Origin: Cinclus cinclus
Taxonomy: Eukaryota > Chordata > Aves > Passeriformes > Cinclidae
Reading direction: 5' to 3'
NCBI RefSeq assembly: GCF_963662255.1
Contig: NW_026912178.1
Coordinates: 1,178,001-1,242,000 of the forward strand
DNA length: 64,000 nucleotides
The notes under the pieces are model-generated. The model did not search any database and was not told the DNA's origin. It worked only from the letters and a program-made list of their open reading frames with translations. A program made the translations under genes and the position numbers. Shown piece by piece: positions 36,901 through 50,962 of this stretch; the first letter of the stretch is position 1; every line of letters starts with the position of its first letter.

Positions 36901-39900
36901 AAGGATCTATTATGACACCATGAAGGCCAAGAATCAAATGATTCATTGTGACATCAAGTGGCCTAAAAGGGCTTGGAATGCATTGTGACACCACAGAGGT
37001 TAAGAGAAGCAAGGAACCATTGTGACCCAAGGGAGGCTAACAATCTAATGATCCATTGTGTCACCAGGGTTTGTAATAGGGCCAGGGATGAATTGTGAAA
37101 GCATGGGGCCCAAGAAAAACATGGAAACATTATGACACCATAGAGGCCAAGACTCAAATGATTCATTGTAACACCAAGTGGCCTAAAAGGGCATGGGATG
37201 CATTGTGACACCACAGAGGTTAAGAGAAGCAAGGAACCATTTTGACCCAATGCAGGCTAACTATCCAAGATTCCCTTTTGACACCAGGGGGCGCAAAAGG
37301 ACCACGGATGAACTGTGACAGCATGGGGACCTATAGAAGCAAGGATTTATTATGACACCATGAAGGCCAAGAATCAAATGATTCATTGTGACATCAAGTG
37401 GCCTAAAAGGGCTTGGAATGCATTGTGACACCACAGAGGTTAAGAGAAGCAGGGAACCATTGTGACCCAAGGGAGGCTAACAATCTAATGATCCCCTGAG
37501 ACACCAGGGGTTGTTATAGGGCCAGGGATGAATTGTGAAAGCATGGGGCACAATAAATCATGGAAATATTATGACACCATAGAGGCCAAGACTCAAATGA
37601 TTCATTGTTACACCAAGTGGCCTAAAAGGGCATGGGATGCATTGTGACACCACAGAGGTTAAGAGAAGCAGGGAACAATTGTGACCCAATGCAGGCTAAC
37701 AATCTAAGAATCCCTTTTGACACCAGGGGGCGCAAAAGGACCACGGATGAACTGTGACAGCATGGGGACCTATAGAAGCAAGGATCTATTATGACACCAT
37801 GAAGGCCAAGAATCAAATGATTCATTGTGACATCAAGTGGCCTAAAAGGGCTTGGAATGCATTGTGACACCACAGAGGTTAAGAGAAGCAAGGAACCATT
37901 GTGACCCAAGGGAGGCTAACAATCTAATGATCCCCAGTGACACCAGGGGTTGTAATAGGGCCAGGGATGAATTGTGAAAGCATGGAGCCCAAGAAAAACA
38001 TGGAAACATTATGACACCATAGAGGCCAAGATTCAAATGATTCATTGTAACACCAAGTGGACTAAAAGGGCATGGGACGCATTGTGACACCACAGGGGTT
38101 AAGAGAAGCAAGGAACCATTGTGACCCAATGTAGGCTAACAATCTAAGAATCCCTTTTGACACCAGGGGGCTCAAAAGGACCACGGATGTACTGTGATGG
38201 CATGGGGACCTATAGAAGCAAGGATCTATTATGACACCATGAAGGCCAAGAATCAAATGATTCATTGCGACATCAAGTGGCCTAAAAGGGCTTGGAATGC
38301 ATTGTGACCCCACAGAGGTTAAGAGAAGCAAGGAACCATTGTGACCCAATGCAGGCTAACAATCTAATGATCCATTGTGACACCAGGGGTTGTAATAGGG
38401 CCAGGGATTAATTGTGAAAGCATGGGGACCAAGAAAAACATGGAAACATTATGACACCATAGAGGCCAAGACTCAAATGATTCATTGTAACACCAAGTGG
38501 ACTAAAAGGGCAGGGGATGCATTGTGACACCATAGGGGTTAAGAGAAGCAAGGAACCATTGTGACCCAATGCAGGCTAACAATCTAAGAATCCCTTTTGA
38601 CACCAGGGGGCGCAAAAGGACCACGGATGAACTGTGACAGCATGGGGACCTATAGAAGCAAGGATCTATTATGACACCATGAAGGCCAAGAATCAAATGA
38701 TTCATTGTGACATCAAGTGGCCTAAAAGGGCTTGGAATGCATTGTGACACCACAGAGGTTAAGAGAAGCAGGGAACCATTGTGACTCAAGGGAGGCTAAC
38801 AATCTAACGATCCCCTGTGACACCAGGGGTTGTAATAGGGGCAGGGATGAATTGTGAAAGCATGGGGCACAATTAATCATGGAAATATTATGACAACATA
38901 GAGGCCAAGACTCAAATGATTCATTGTAACACCAAGTGGCCTTAAAGGGCATGGGATGCATTGTGACACCACAGAGGTTAAGAGAAGCAGGGAACCATTG
39001 TGACCCAATGCAGGCTAACAATCTAGAGAGTCCCTTTTGACACCAGGGGGCGCAAAAGGACCACGGATGAACTGTGACAGCATGGGGACCTATAGAAGCA
39101 AGGATCTATTATGACACTATGAAGGCCAAGAATCAAATGATTCATTGTGACATCAAGTGGCCTAAAAGGGCTTGGAATGCATTGTGACACCACAGAGGTT
39201 AAGAGAAGCAAGGAACCATTGTGACCCAATGCAGGCTAACAATCTAATGATCCATTGTGACACCAGGGGTTGTAATAGGGCCAGGGATGAATTGTGAAAG
39301 CATGGAGCCCAAGAAAAACATGGAAACATTATGACACCATAGAGGCCAAGACTCAAATGATTCATTGTAACACCAAGTGGCCTAAAAGGGCATGGGATGC
39401 ATTGTGACACCACAGGGGTTAAGAGAAGCAAGGAACCATTGTGACCCAATGTAGGCTAACAATCTAAGAATCCCTTTTGACACCAGGGGGCTCAAAAGGA
39501 CCACGGATGTACTGTGACAGCATGGGGACCTATAGAAGCAAGGATCTATTATGACACCATGAAGGCCAAGAATCAAATGATTCATTCTGACATCAAGTGG
39601 CCTAAAAGGGCTTGGAATGCATTGTGACACCACAGAGGTTAAGAGAAGCAGGGAACCTTTGTGGCCCAAGGGAGGCTAACAATCTAATGATCCCCTGTGA
39701 CACCAGGGGTTGTAATAGGGCCAGGGATGAATTGTGAAAGCATGGGGCACAATAAATCATGGAAATATTATGACACCATAGACGCCAAGATTCAAATGAT
39801 TCATTGTAACACCAAGTGGCCTAAAAGGGCATGGGATGCATTGTGACACCACAGAGGTTAAGAGAAGCAAGGAACCATTGTGACCCAATGCAGGCTAACA

Positions 39901-42900
39901 ATCTAAGAATCCCTTTTGACACCAGGGGGCGCAAAAGGACCACGGATGAACTGTGACAGCATGGGGACCTATAGAAGCAAGGATCTATTATGACACCATG
40001 AAGGCCAAGAATCAAATGATTCATTGTGACATCAAGTGGCCTAAAAGGGCTTGGAATGCATTGTGACACCACAGAGGTTAAGAGAAGCAGGGAACCATTG
40101 TGACTCAAGGGAGGCTAACAATCTAATGATCCCCTGTGACACCAGGGGTTGTAATAGGGGCAGGGATGAATTGTGAAAGCATGGGGCACAATTAATCATG
40201 GAAATATTATGACAACATAGAGGCCAAGACTCAAATGATTCATTGTAACACCAAGTGGCCTAAAAGGGCATGGGATGCATTGTGACACCACAGAGGTTAA
40301 GAGAAGCAGGGAACCATTGTGACCCAATTCAGGCTAACAATCTAGAGAGTCCCTTTTGACACCAGGGGGCGCAAAAGGACCACGGATGAACTGTGACAGC
40401 ATGGGGACCTATAGAAGCAAGGATCTATTATGACACCATGAAGGCCAAGAATCAAATGATTCATTGTGACATCAAGTGGCCTAAAAGGGCTTGGAATGCA
40501 TTGTGACACCACAGAGGTTAAGAGAAGCAAGGAACCATTGTGACCCAAGGGAGGCTAACAATCTAATGATCCATTGTGACACCAGGGGTTGTAATAGGGC
40601 CAGGGATGAATTGTGAAAGCATGGAGCCCAAGAAAAACATGGAAACATTATGACACCATAGAGGCCAAGACTCAAATGATTCATTGTAACACCAAGTGGC
40701 CTAAAAGGGCATGGGATGCATTGTGACACCACAGGGGTTAAGAGAAGCAAGGAACCATTGTGACCCAATGTAGGCTAACAATCTAAGAATCCCTTTTGAC
40801 ACCAGGGGGCTCAAAAGGACCACGGATGTACTGTGACGGCATGGGGACCTATAGAAGCAAGGATCTATTATGACACCATGAAGGCCAAGAATCAAATGAT
40901 TCATTCTGACATCAAGTGGCCTAAAAGGGCTTGGAATGCATTGTGACACCACAGAGGTTAAGAGAAGCAGGGAACCTTTGTGGCCCAAGGGAGGCTAACA
41001 ATCTAATGATCCCCTGTGACACCAGGGGTTGTAATAGGGCCAGGGATGAATTGTGAAAGCATGGGGCACAATAAATCATGGAAATATTATGACACCATAG
41101 AGGCCAAGATTCAAATGATTCATTGTAACACCAAGTGGCCTAAAAGGGCATGGGATGCATTGTGACACCACAGAGGTTAAGAGAAGCAGGGAACCATTGT
41201 GACCCAATGCAGGCTAACAATCTAAGAATCCCTTTTGACACCAGGGGGCGCAAAAGGACCACGGATGAACTGTGACAGCATGGGGACCTATAGAAGCAAG
41301 GATCTATTATGACACCATGAAGGCCAAGAATCAAATGATTCATTGTGACATCAAGTGGCCTAAAAGGGCTTGGAATGCATTGTGACACCACAGAGGTTAA
41401 GAGAAGCAAGGAACCATTGTGACCCAAGGGAGGCTAACAATCTAATGATCCATTGTGACACCAGGGGTTGTAATAGGGCCAGGAATGAATTGTGAAAGCA
41501 TGGGGCCCAAGAAAAACATGGAAACATTATGACACCATAGAGGCCAAGACTCAAATGATTCATTGTAACACCAAGTGGCCTAAAAGGGCATGGGATGCAT
41601 TGTGACACCACAGAGGTAAAGAGAAGCAAGGAACCATTGTGACCCAATGCAGGCTAACTATCCAAGATTCCCTTTTGACACCAGGGGGCGCAAAAGGACC
41701 ACGGATGAACTGTGACAGCATGGGGACCTATAGAAGCAAGGATTTATTATGACACCATGAAGGCCAACAATCAAATGATTCATTGTGACATCAAGTGGCC
41801 TAAAAGGGCTTGGAATGCATTGTGACACCACAGAGGTTAAGAGAAGCAGGGAACCATTGTGACCCAAGGGACGCTAACAATCTAATGATCCCCTGTGACA
41901 CCAGGGGTTGTTATAGGGCCAGGGATGAATTGTGAAAGCATGGGGCACAATAAATCATGGAAATATTATGACACCATAGAGGCCAAGACTCAAATGATTC
42001 ATTGTTACACCAAGTGGCCTAAAAGGGCATGGGATGCATTGTGACACCACAGAGGTTAAGAGAAGCAGGGAACCATTGTGACCCAATGCAGGCTAACAAT
42101 CTAAGAATCCCTTTTGACACCAGGGGGCGCAAAAGGACCACGGATGAACTGTGACAGCATGGGGACCTATAGCAGCAAGGATCTATTATGACACCATGAA
42201 GGCCAAGAATCAAATGATTCATTCTGACATCAAGTGGCCTAAAAGGGCTTGGAATGCATTGTGACACCACAGAGGTTAAGAGAAGCAAGCAACCATTGTG
42301 ACCCAAGGGAGGCTAACAATCTAATGATCCATTGTGACACCAGGGGTTGTAATAGGTCCAGGGATGAATTGTGAAAGCATGGAGCCCAAGAAAAACATGG
42401 AAACATTATGACACCATAGAGGCCAAGACTCAAATGATTCATTGTAACACCAAGTGGCCTAAAAGGTCATGGGACGCATTGTGACACCACAGGGGTTAAG
42501 AGAAGCAAGGAACCATTGTGACCCAATGCAGGCTAACAATCTAAGAATCCCTTTTGACACCAGGGGGCTCAAAAGGACCACGGATGAACTGTGACAGCAT
42601 GAGGACCTATAGAAGCAAGGATCTATTATGACACCATGAAGGCCAAGAATCAAATGATTCATTGTGACATCAAGTGGCCTAAAAGGGCTTGGAATGCATT
42701 GTGACACCACAGAGGTTAAGAGAAGCAAGGAACCATTGTGACCCAAGGGAGGCTAACAATCTAATGATCCATTGTGACACCAGGGGTTGTAATAGGGCCA
42801 GGGATGAATTGTGAAAGCATGGGGACCAAGAAAAACATGGAAACATTATGACACCATAGAGGCCAAGACTCAAATGATTCATTGTAACACCAAGTGGACT

Positions 42901-43710
42901 AAAAGGGCATGCGATGCATTGTGACACCACAGAGGTAAAGAGAAGCAAGGAACCATTGTGACCCAATGCAGGCTAACTATCCAAGATTCCCTTTTGACAC
43001 CAGGGGGCGCAAAAGGACCACGGATGAACTGTGACAGCATGGGGACCTATAGAAGCAAGGATTTATTATGACACCATGAAGGCCAAGAATCAAATGATTC
43101 ATTGTGACATCAAGTGGCCTAAAAGGGCTTGGAATGCATTGTGACACCACAGAGGTTAAGAGAAGCAGGGAACCATTGTGACCCAAGGGACGCTAACAAT
43201 CTAATGATCCCCTGTGACACCAGGGGTTGTTATAGGGCCAGGGATGAATTGTGAAAGCATGGGGCACAATAAATCATGGAAATATTATGACACCATAGAG
43301 GCCAAGACTCAAATGATTCATTGTTACACCAAGTGGCCTAAAAGGGCATGGGATGCATTGTGACACCACAGAGGTTAAGAGAAGCAGGGAACCATTGTGA
43401 CCCAATGCAGGCTAACAATCTAAGAATCCCTTTTGACACCAGGGGGCGCAAAAGGACCACGGATGAACTGTGACAGCATGGGGACCTATAGCAGCAAGGA
43501 TCTATTATGACACCATGAAGGCCAAGAATCAAATGATTCATTGTGACATCAAGTGGCCTAAAAGGGCTTGGAATGCATTGTGACACCACAGAGGTTAAGA
43601 GAAGCAAGCAACCATTGTGACCCAAGGGAGGCTAACAATCTAATGATCCATTGTGACACCAGGGGTTGTAATAGGGCCAGGGATGAATTGTGAAAGCATG
43701 GGGACCAAGA

Positions 43711-45590
43711 AAAACATGGAAACATTATGACACCATAGAGGCCAAGACTCAAATGATTCATTGTAACACCAAGTGGACTAAAAGGGCATGGGATGCATTG
43801 TGACACCACAGAGGTTAAGAGAAGCAAGGAACCATTGTGACCCAATGCAGGCTAACTATCTAAGATTCCCTTTTGACACCAGGGGACGCAAAAGGACCAC
43901 AGATGAACTGTGACAGCATTGGGACCTATAGAAGCAAGGATCTATTATGACACCATGAAGGCCAAGAATCAAATGATTCATTGTGACATCAAGTGGCCTA
44001 AAAGGGCTTGGAATGCATTGTGACACCACAGAGGTTAAAAGAAGCCGGGAACCATTGTGACCCAAGGGAGGCTAACAATCTAATGATCCCCAGTGACACC
44101 AGGGATTGTAATAGGGGCAGGGATGAATTGTGAAAGCATGGGGCACAATAAATCATGGAAATATTATGACACCATAGAGGCCAAGATTCAAATGATTCAT
44201 TGTAACACCAAGTGGCCTAAAAGGGCATGGGATGCATTGTGACACCACAGAGGTTAAGAGAAGCAGGGAACCATTGTGACCCAATGCAGGCTAACAATCT
44301 AAGAATCCCTTTTGACACCAGGGGGCGCAAAAGGACCACGGATGAACTGTGACAGCATGGGGACCTATAGAAGCAAGGATCTATTATGACACCATGAAGG
44401 CCAAGAATCAAACGATTCATTGTGACATCAAGTGGCCTAAAAGGGCATGGGATGCATTGTGACACCACAGAGGTTAAGAGAAGCAAGGAACCATTGTGAC
44501 CCTATGCAGGCTAACAATCTAAGAATCCCTTTTGACACCAGGGGGCGCAAAAGGACCACGGATGAACTGTGACAGCATGGCGACCTATAGAAGCAAGGAT
44601 CTATTATGACACCATGAAGGCCAAGAATCAAATGATTCATTGGGACATCAAGTGGCCTAAAAGGGCTTGGAATGCATTGTGACACCACAGAGGTTAAGAG
44701 AAGCAAGGAACCATTGTGACCCAAGGGAGGCTAACAATCTAATGATCCATTGTGACACCAGGGGTTGTAATAGGGCCAGGGATGAATTGTGAAAGCATGG
44801 AGCCCAAGAAAAACATGGAAACATTATGACACCATAGAGGCCAAGACTCAAATGATTCATTGTAACACCAAGTGGCCTTAAAGGGCATGGGATGCATTGT
44901 GACACCACAGAGGTTAAGAGAAGCAGGGAACCATTGTGACCCAATGCAGGCTAACAATCTAAGAATCCCTTTTGACACCAGGGGGCGCAAAAGGACCACG
45001 GATGAACTGTGACAGCATGGGGACCTTTAGAAGCAAGGATTTATTATGACACCATGAAGGAAAAGAATCAAATGATTCATTGTGACATCAAGTGGCCTAA
45101 AAGGGCTTGGAATGCATTGTGACACCACAGAGGTTAAGAGAAGCAAGGAACCATTGTGACCCAAGGGAGGCTAACAATCTAATGATCCCCAGTGACACCA
45201 GGGTTTGTAATAGGGCCAGGGATGAATTGTGAAAGCATGGGGCCCAAGAAAAACATGGAAACATTATGACACCATAGAGGCCAAGACTCAAATGATTCAT
45301 TGTAACACCAAGTGGCCTAAAAGGGCATGGGATGCATTGTGACACCACAGAGGTTAAGAGAAGCAAGGAACCATTGTGACCCCATGCAGGCTAACTATCC
45401 AAGATTCCCTTTTGACACCAGGGGGCGCAAAAGGACCACGGATGAACTGTGACAGCATGGGGACCTATAGAAGCAAGGATCTATTATGACACCATGAAGG
45501 CCAAGAATCAAATGATTCATTGTGACATCAAGTGGCCTAAAAGGGCTTGGAATGCATTGTGACACCGCAGAGGTTAAGAGAAGCAGGGAA
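43711..45590 (+). repeat. Block shared with 32.1-33.9 kb (copy 2)
   Basis: Distant copy of 32060-33940. Local differences include GAGGTTAAAAGAAGCC near 44036 and GACACCGCAGAGG near 45561. The copies lie 11.65 kb apart with unrelated arrangements between, so the block was either displaced after duplication or transferred by gene conversion. Confidence 0.82.
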
Positions 45591-45674
45591 CCTTTGTGGC
45601 CCAAGGGAGGCTAACAATCTAATGATCCATTGTGACACCAGGGGTTGTAATAGGGCCAGGGATGAATTGTGAAA

Positions 45675-45705
45675 GCATGGGGCCCAAGAAATCATGGAAA
45701 TATTA
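45675..45705 (+). repeat. Hybrid B1/B2 module 5
   Basis: Module 5 reads GGGCCCAAGAAATCATGG. Its left part is B1 (CCCAAGAA) and its right part is B2 (AATCATGGAAATATT). The same hybrid is near 51178 in the duplicated block, so the switch came before that duplication. Confidence 0.75.
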
Positions 45706-47610
45706 TGACACCATAGAGGCCAAGATTCAAATGATTCATTGTAACACCAAGTGGCCTAAAAGGGCATGGGATGCATTGTGACACCACAGAGGTTAAGAGA
45801 AGCAGGGAACCATTGTGACCCAATGCAGGCTAACAATCTAAGAATCCCTTTTGACACCAGGGGGCGCAAAAGGACCACGGATGAACTGTGACAGCATGGG
45901 GACCTATAGAAGCAAGGATCTATTATGACACCATGAAGGCCAAGAATCAAATGATTCATTGTGACATCAAGTGGCCTAAAAGGGCTTGGAATGCATTGTG
46001 ACACCACAGAGGTTAAGAGAAGCAAGCAACCATTGTGACCCAAGGGAGGCTAACAATCTAATGATCCATTGTGTCACCAGGGTTTGTAATAGGGCCAGGG
46101 ATGAATTGTGAAAGCATGGGGCCCAAGAAAAACATGGAAACATTATGACAACATAGAGGCCAAGACTCAAATGATTCATTGTTACACCAAGTGGCCTAAA
46201 AGGGCATGGGATGCATTGTGACACCACAGAGGTTAAGAGAAGCAGGGAACCATTGTGACCCAATGCAGGCTAACAATCTAAGAATCCCTTTTGACACCAG
46301 GGGGCGCAAAAGGACCACGGATGAACTGTGACAGCATGGGGACCTATAGAAGCAAGGATCTATTATGACACCATGAAGGCCAAGAATCAAATGATTCATT
46401 GTGACATCAAGTGGCCTAAAAGGGCTTGGAATGCATTGTGACACCACAGAGGTTAAGAGAAGCAAGCAACCATTGTGACCCAAGGGAGGCTAACAATCTA
46501 ATGATCCCCTGTGACACCAGGGGTTGTTATAGGGCCAGGGATGAATTGTGAAAGCATGGAGCCCAAGAAAAACATGGAAACATTATGACACCATAGAGGC
46601 CAAGACTCAAATGATTCATTGTAACACCAAGTGGCCTAAAAGGTCATGGGACGCATTGTGACACCACAGGGGTTAAGAGAAGCAAGGAACCATTGTGACC
46701 CAATGCAGGCTAACAATCTAAGAATCCCTTTTGACACCAGGGGGCTCAAAAGGACCACGGATGAACTGTGACAGCATGGGGACCTATAGAAGCAAGGATC
46801 TATTATGACACCATGAAGGCCAAGAATCAAATGATTCATTGTGACATCAAGTGGCCTAAAAGGGCTTGGAATGCATTGTGACACCACAGAGGTTAAGAGA
46901 AGCAAGGAACCATTGTGACCCAAGGGAGGCTAACAATCTAATGATCCATTGTGACACCAGGGGTTGTAATAGGGCCAGGGATGAATTGTGAAAGCATGGA
47001 GCCCAAGAAAAACATGGAAACATTATGACACCATAGAGGCCAAGACTCAAATGATTCATTGTAACACCAAGTGGCCTAAAAGGGCATGGGACGCATTGTG
47101 ACACCACAGGGGTTAAGAGAAGCAAGGAACCATTGTGACCCAATGTAGGCTAACAATCAAAGAATCCCTTTTGACACCAGGGGGCTCAAAAGGACCACGG
47201 ATGTACTGTGACGGCATGGGGACCTATAGAAGCAAGGATCTATTATGACACCATGAAGGCCAAGAATCAAATGATTCATTGTGACATCAAGTGGCCTAAA
47301 AGGGCTTGGAATGCATTGTGACACCACAGAGGTTAAGAGAAGCACGGAACCATTGTGACCCAATGCAGGCTAACAATCTAATGATCCATTGTGACACCAG
47401 GGGTTGTAATAGGGCCAGGGATGAATTGTGAAAGCATGGGGACCAAGAAAAACATGGAAACATTATGACACCATAGAGGCCAAGACTCAAATGATTCATT
47501 GTAACACCAAGTGGACTAAAAGGGCATGGGATGCATTGTGACACCACAGAGGTTAAGAGAAGCAAGGAACCATTGTGACCCAATGCAGGCTAACTATCTA
47601 AGATTCCCTT

Positions 47611-47629
47611 TTGACACCAGGGGATGCAA
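47611..47629 (+). promoter_or_regulatory. CTCF-like motif, damaged GATGC variant
   Basis: The core reads CACCAGGGGATGC. It could come from the GACGC variant by C-to-T loss of the CpG. The duplicated copy near 53109-53127 has the same sequence. Confidence 0.5.
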
Positions 47630-50600
47630 AAGGACCACGGATGAACTGTGACAGCATGGCGACCTATAGAAGCAAGGATCTATTATGACACCATGAAGGC
47701 CAAGAATCAAATGATTCATTGTGACATCAAGTGGCCTAAAAGGGCTTGGAATGCATTGTGACACCACAGAGGTTAAGAGAAGCCGGGAACCATTGTGGCC
47801 CAAGGGAGGCTAACAATCTAATGATCCCCAGTGACACCAGGGGTTGTAATAGGGGCAGGGATGAATTGTGAAAGCATGGGGCACAATAAATCATGGAAAT
47901 ATTATGACACCATAGAGGCCAAGATTCAAATGATTCATTGTAACACCAAGTGGCCTAAAAGGGCATGGGATGCATTGTGACACCACAGAGGTTAAGAGAA
48001 GCAGGGAACCATTGTGACCCAATGCAGGCTAACAATCTAAGAATCCCTTTTGACACCAGGGGGCGCAAAAGGACCACGGATGAACTGTGACAGCATGGGG
48101 ACCTATAGAAGCAAGGATCTATTATGACACCATGAAGGCCAAGAATCAAATGATTCATTGTGACATCAAGTGGCCTAAAAGGGCTTGGAATGCATTGTGA
48201 CACCACAGAGGTTAAGAGAAGCAAGGAACCATTGTGACCCAAGGGAGGCTAACAATCTAATGATCCATTGTGACACCAGGGGTTGTAATAGGGCCAGGGA
48301 TGAATTGTGAAAGCATGGAGCCCAAGAAAAACATGGAAACATTATGACACCATAGAGGCCAAGACTCAAATGATTCATTGTAACACCAAGTGGCCTTAAA
48401 GGGCATGGGATGCATTGTGACACCACAGAGGTTAAGAGAAGCAGGGAACCATTGTGACCCAATGCAGGCTAACAATCTAAGAATCCCTTTTGACACCAGG
48501 GGGCGCAAAAGGACCACGGATGAACTGTGACAGCATGGGGACCTATAGAAGCAAGGATCTATTATGACACCATGAAGGCCAAGAATCAAATGATTCATTG
48601 TGACATCAAGTGGCCTAAAAGGGCATGGGTTGCATTGTGACACCACAGAGGTTAAGAGAAGCAAGGAACCATTGTGACTCAGTGGAGGCTAACAATCTAA
48701 GAATCCCTTTTGACACCAGGGGGCGCAAAAGGACCACCGATGAACTGTGACAGCATGGGGACCTTTAGAAGCAAGGATTTATTATGACACCATGAAGGAA
48801 AAGAATCAAATGATTCATTGTGACATCAAGTGGCCTAAAAGGGCTTGGAATGCATTGTGACACCACAGAGGTTAAGAGAAGCAAGCAACCATTGTGACCC
48901 AAGGGAGGCTAACAATCTAATGATCCCCAGTGACACCAGGGTTTGTAATAGGGCCAGGGATGAATTGTGAAAGCATGGGGCCCAAGAAAAACATGGAAAC
49001 ATTATGACACCATAGAGGCCAAGACTCAAATGATTCATTGTAACACCAAGTGGCCTTAAAGGGCATGGGATGCATTGTGACACCACAGAGGTTAAGAGAA
49101 GCAGGGAACCATTGTGACCCAATGCAGGCTAACAATCTAAGAATCCCTTTTGACACCAGGGGGCGCAAAAGGACCACGGATGAACTGTGACAGCATGGGG
49201 ACCTTTAGAAGCAAGGATTTATTATGACACCATGAAGGAAAAGAATCAAATGATTCATTGTGACATCAAGTGGCCTAAAAGGGCTTGGAATGCATTGTGA
49301 CACCACAGAGGTTAAGAGAAGCAAGGAACCATTGTGACCCAATGCAGGCTAACAATCTAATGATCCCCAGTGACACCAGGGTTTGTAATAGGGCCAGGGA
49401 TGAATTGTGAAAGCATGGGGCCCAAGAAAAACATGGAAACATTATGACACCATAGAGGCCAAGACTCAAATGATTCATTGTAACACCAAGTGGCCTAAAA
49501 GGGCATGGGATGCATTGTGACACCACAGAGGTTAAGAGAAGCAAGGAACCATTGTGACCCCATGCAGGCTAACTATCCAAGATTCCCTTTTGACACCAGG
49601 GGGCGCAAAAGGACCACGGATGAACTGTGACAGCATGGGGACCTATAGAAGCAAGGATTTATTATGACACCATGAAGGCCAAGAATCAAATGATTCATTG
49701 TGACATCAAGTGGCCTAAAAGGGCTTGGAATGCATTGTGACACCACAGAGGTTAAGAGAAGCAAGCAACCATTGTGACCCAAGGGAGGCTAACAATCTAA
49801 TGATCCATTGTGACACCAGGGGTTGTAATAGGGCCAGGGATGAATTGTGAAAGCATGGAGCCCAAGAAAAACATGGAAACATTATGACACCATAGAGGCC
49901 AAGACTCAAATGATTCATTGTAACACCAAGTGGCCTAAAAGGGCATGGGATGCATTGTGACACCACAGAGGTTAAGAGAAGCAAGGAACCATTGTGACCC
50001 AATGCAGGCTAACTATCTAAGAATCCCTTTTGACACCAGGGGGCGCAAAAGGACCACGGATGTACTGTGACGGCATGGGGACCTATAGAAGCAAGGATCT
50101 ATTATGACACCATGAAGGCCAAGAATCAAATGATTCATTCTGACATCAAGTGGCCTAAAAGGGCTTGGAATGCATTGTGACACCACAGAGGTTAAGAGAA
50201 GCAGGGAACCATTGTGACTCAAGGGAGGCTAACAATCTAACGATCCCCTGTGACACCAGGGGTTGTAATAGGGGCAGGGATGAATTGTGAAAGCATGGGG
50301 CACAATTAATCATGGAAATATTATGACAACATAGAGGCCAAGACTCAAATGATTCATTGTAACACCAAGTGGCCTTAAAGGGCATGGGATGCATTGTGAC
50401 ACCACAGAGGTTAAGAGAAGCAGGGAACCATTGTGACCCAATGCAGGCTAACAATCTAGAGAGTCCCTTTTGACACCAGGGGGCGCAAAAGGACCACGGA
50501 TGAACTGTGACAGCATGGGGACCTATAGAAGCAAGGATCTATTATGACACCATGAAGGCCAAGAATCAAATGATTCATTGTGACATCAAGTGGCCTAAAA

Positions 50601-50962
50601 GGGCTTGGAATGCATTGTGACACCACAGAGGTTAAGAGAAGCAAGGAACCATTGTGACCCAATGCAGGCTAACAATCTAATGATCCATTGTGACACCAGG
50701 GGTTGTAATAGGGCCAGGGATGAATTGTGAAAGCATGGAGCCCAAGAAAAACATGGAAACATTATGACACCATAGAGGCCAAGACTCAAATGATTCATTG
50801 TAACACCAAGTGGCCTAAAAGGGCATGGGATGCATTGTGACACCACAGGGGTTAAGAGAAGCAAGGAACCATTGTGACCCAATGTAGGCTAACAATCTAA
50901 GAATCCCTTTTGGCACCAGGGGGCTCAAAAGGACCACGGATGTACTGTGACGGCATGGGGAC

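Larger units (their letters stand above)
45465..49050 (+). repeat. Block shared with 51.0-54.8 kb (copy 1)
   Basis: Matches 50963 onward at an offset of 5498 bp up to about 48130, and 5718 bp after that. Shared rare variants include the hybrid GGGCCCAAGAAATCATGG, TTGTGTCACCAGGG, the damaged GGGGATGC core, GAAGCACGGAACC, and GTGACTCAGTGGAGG near 48676. The right edge is near 49053 (GGCCTTAAAGG against GGCCTAAAAGG). Confidence 0.85.
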
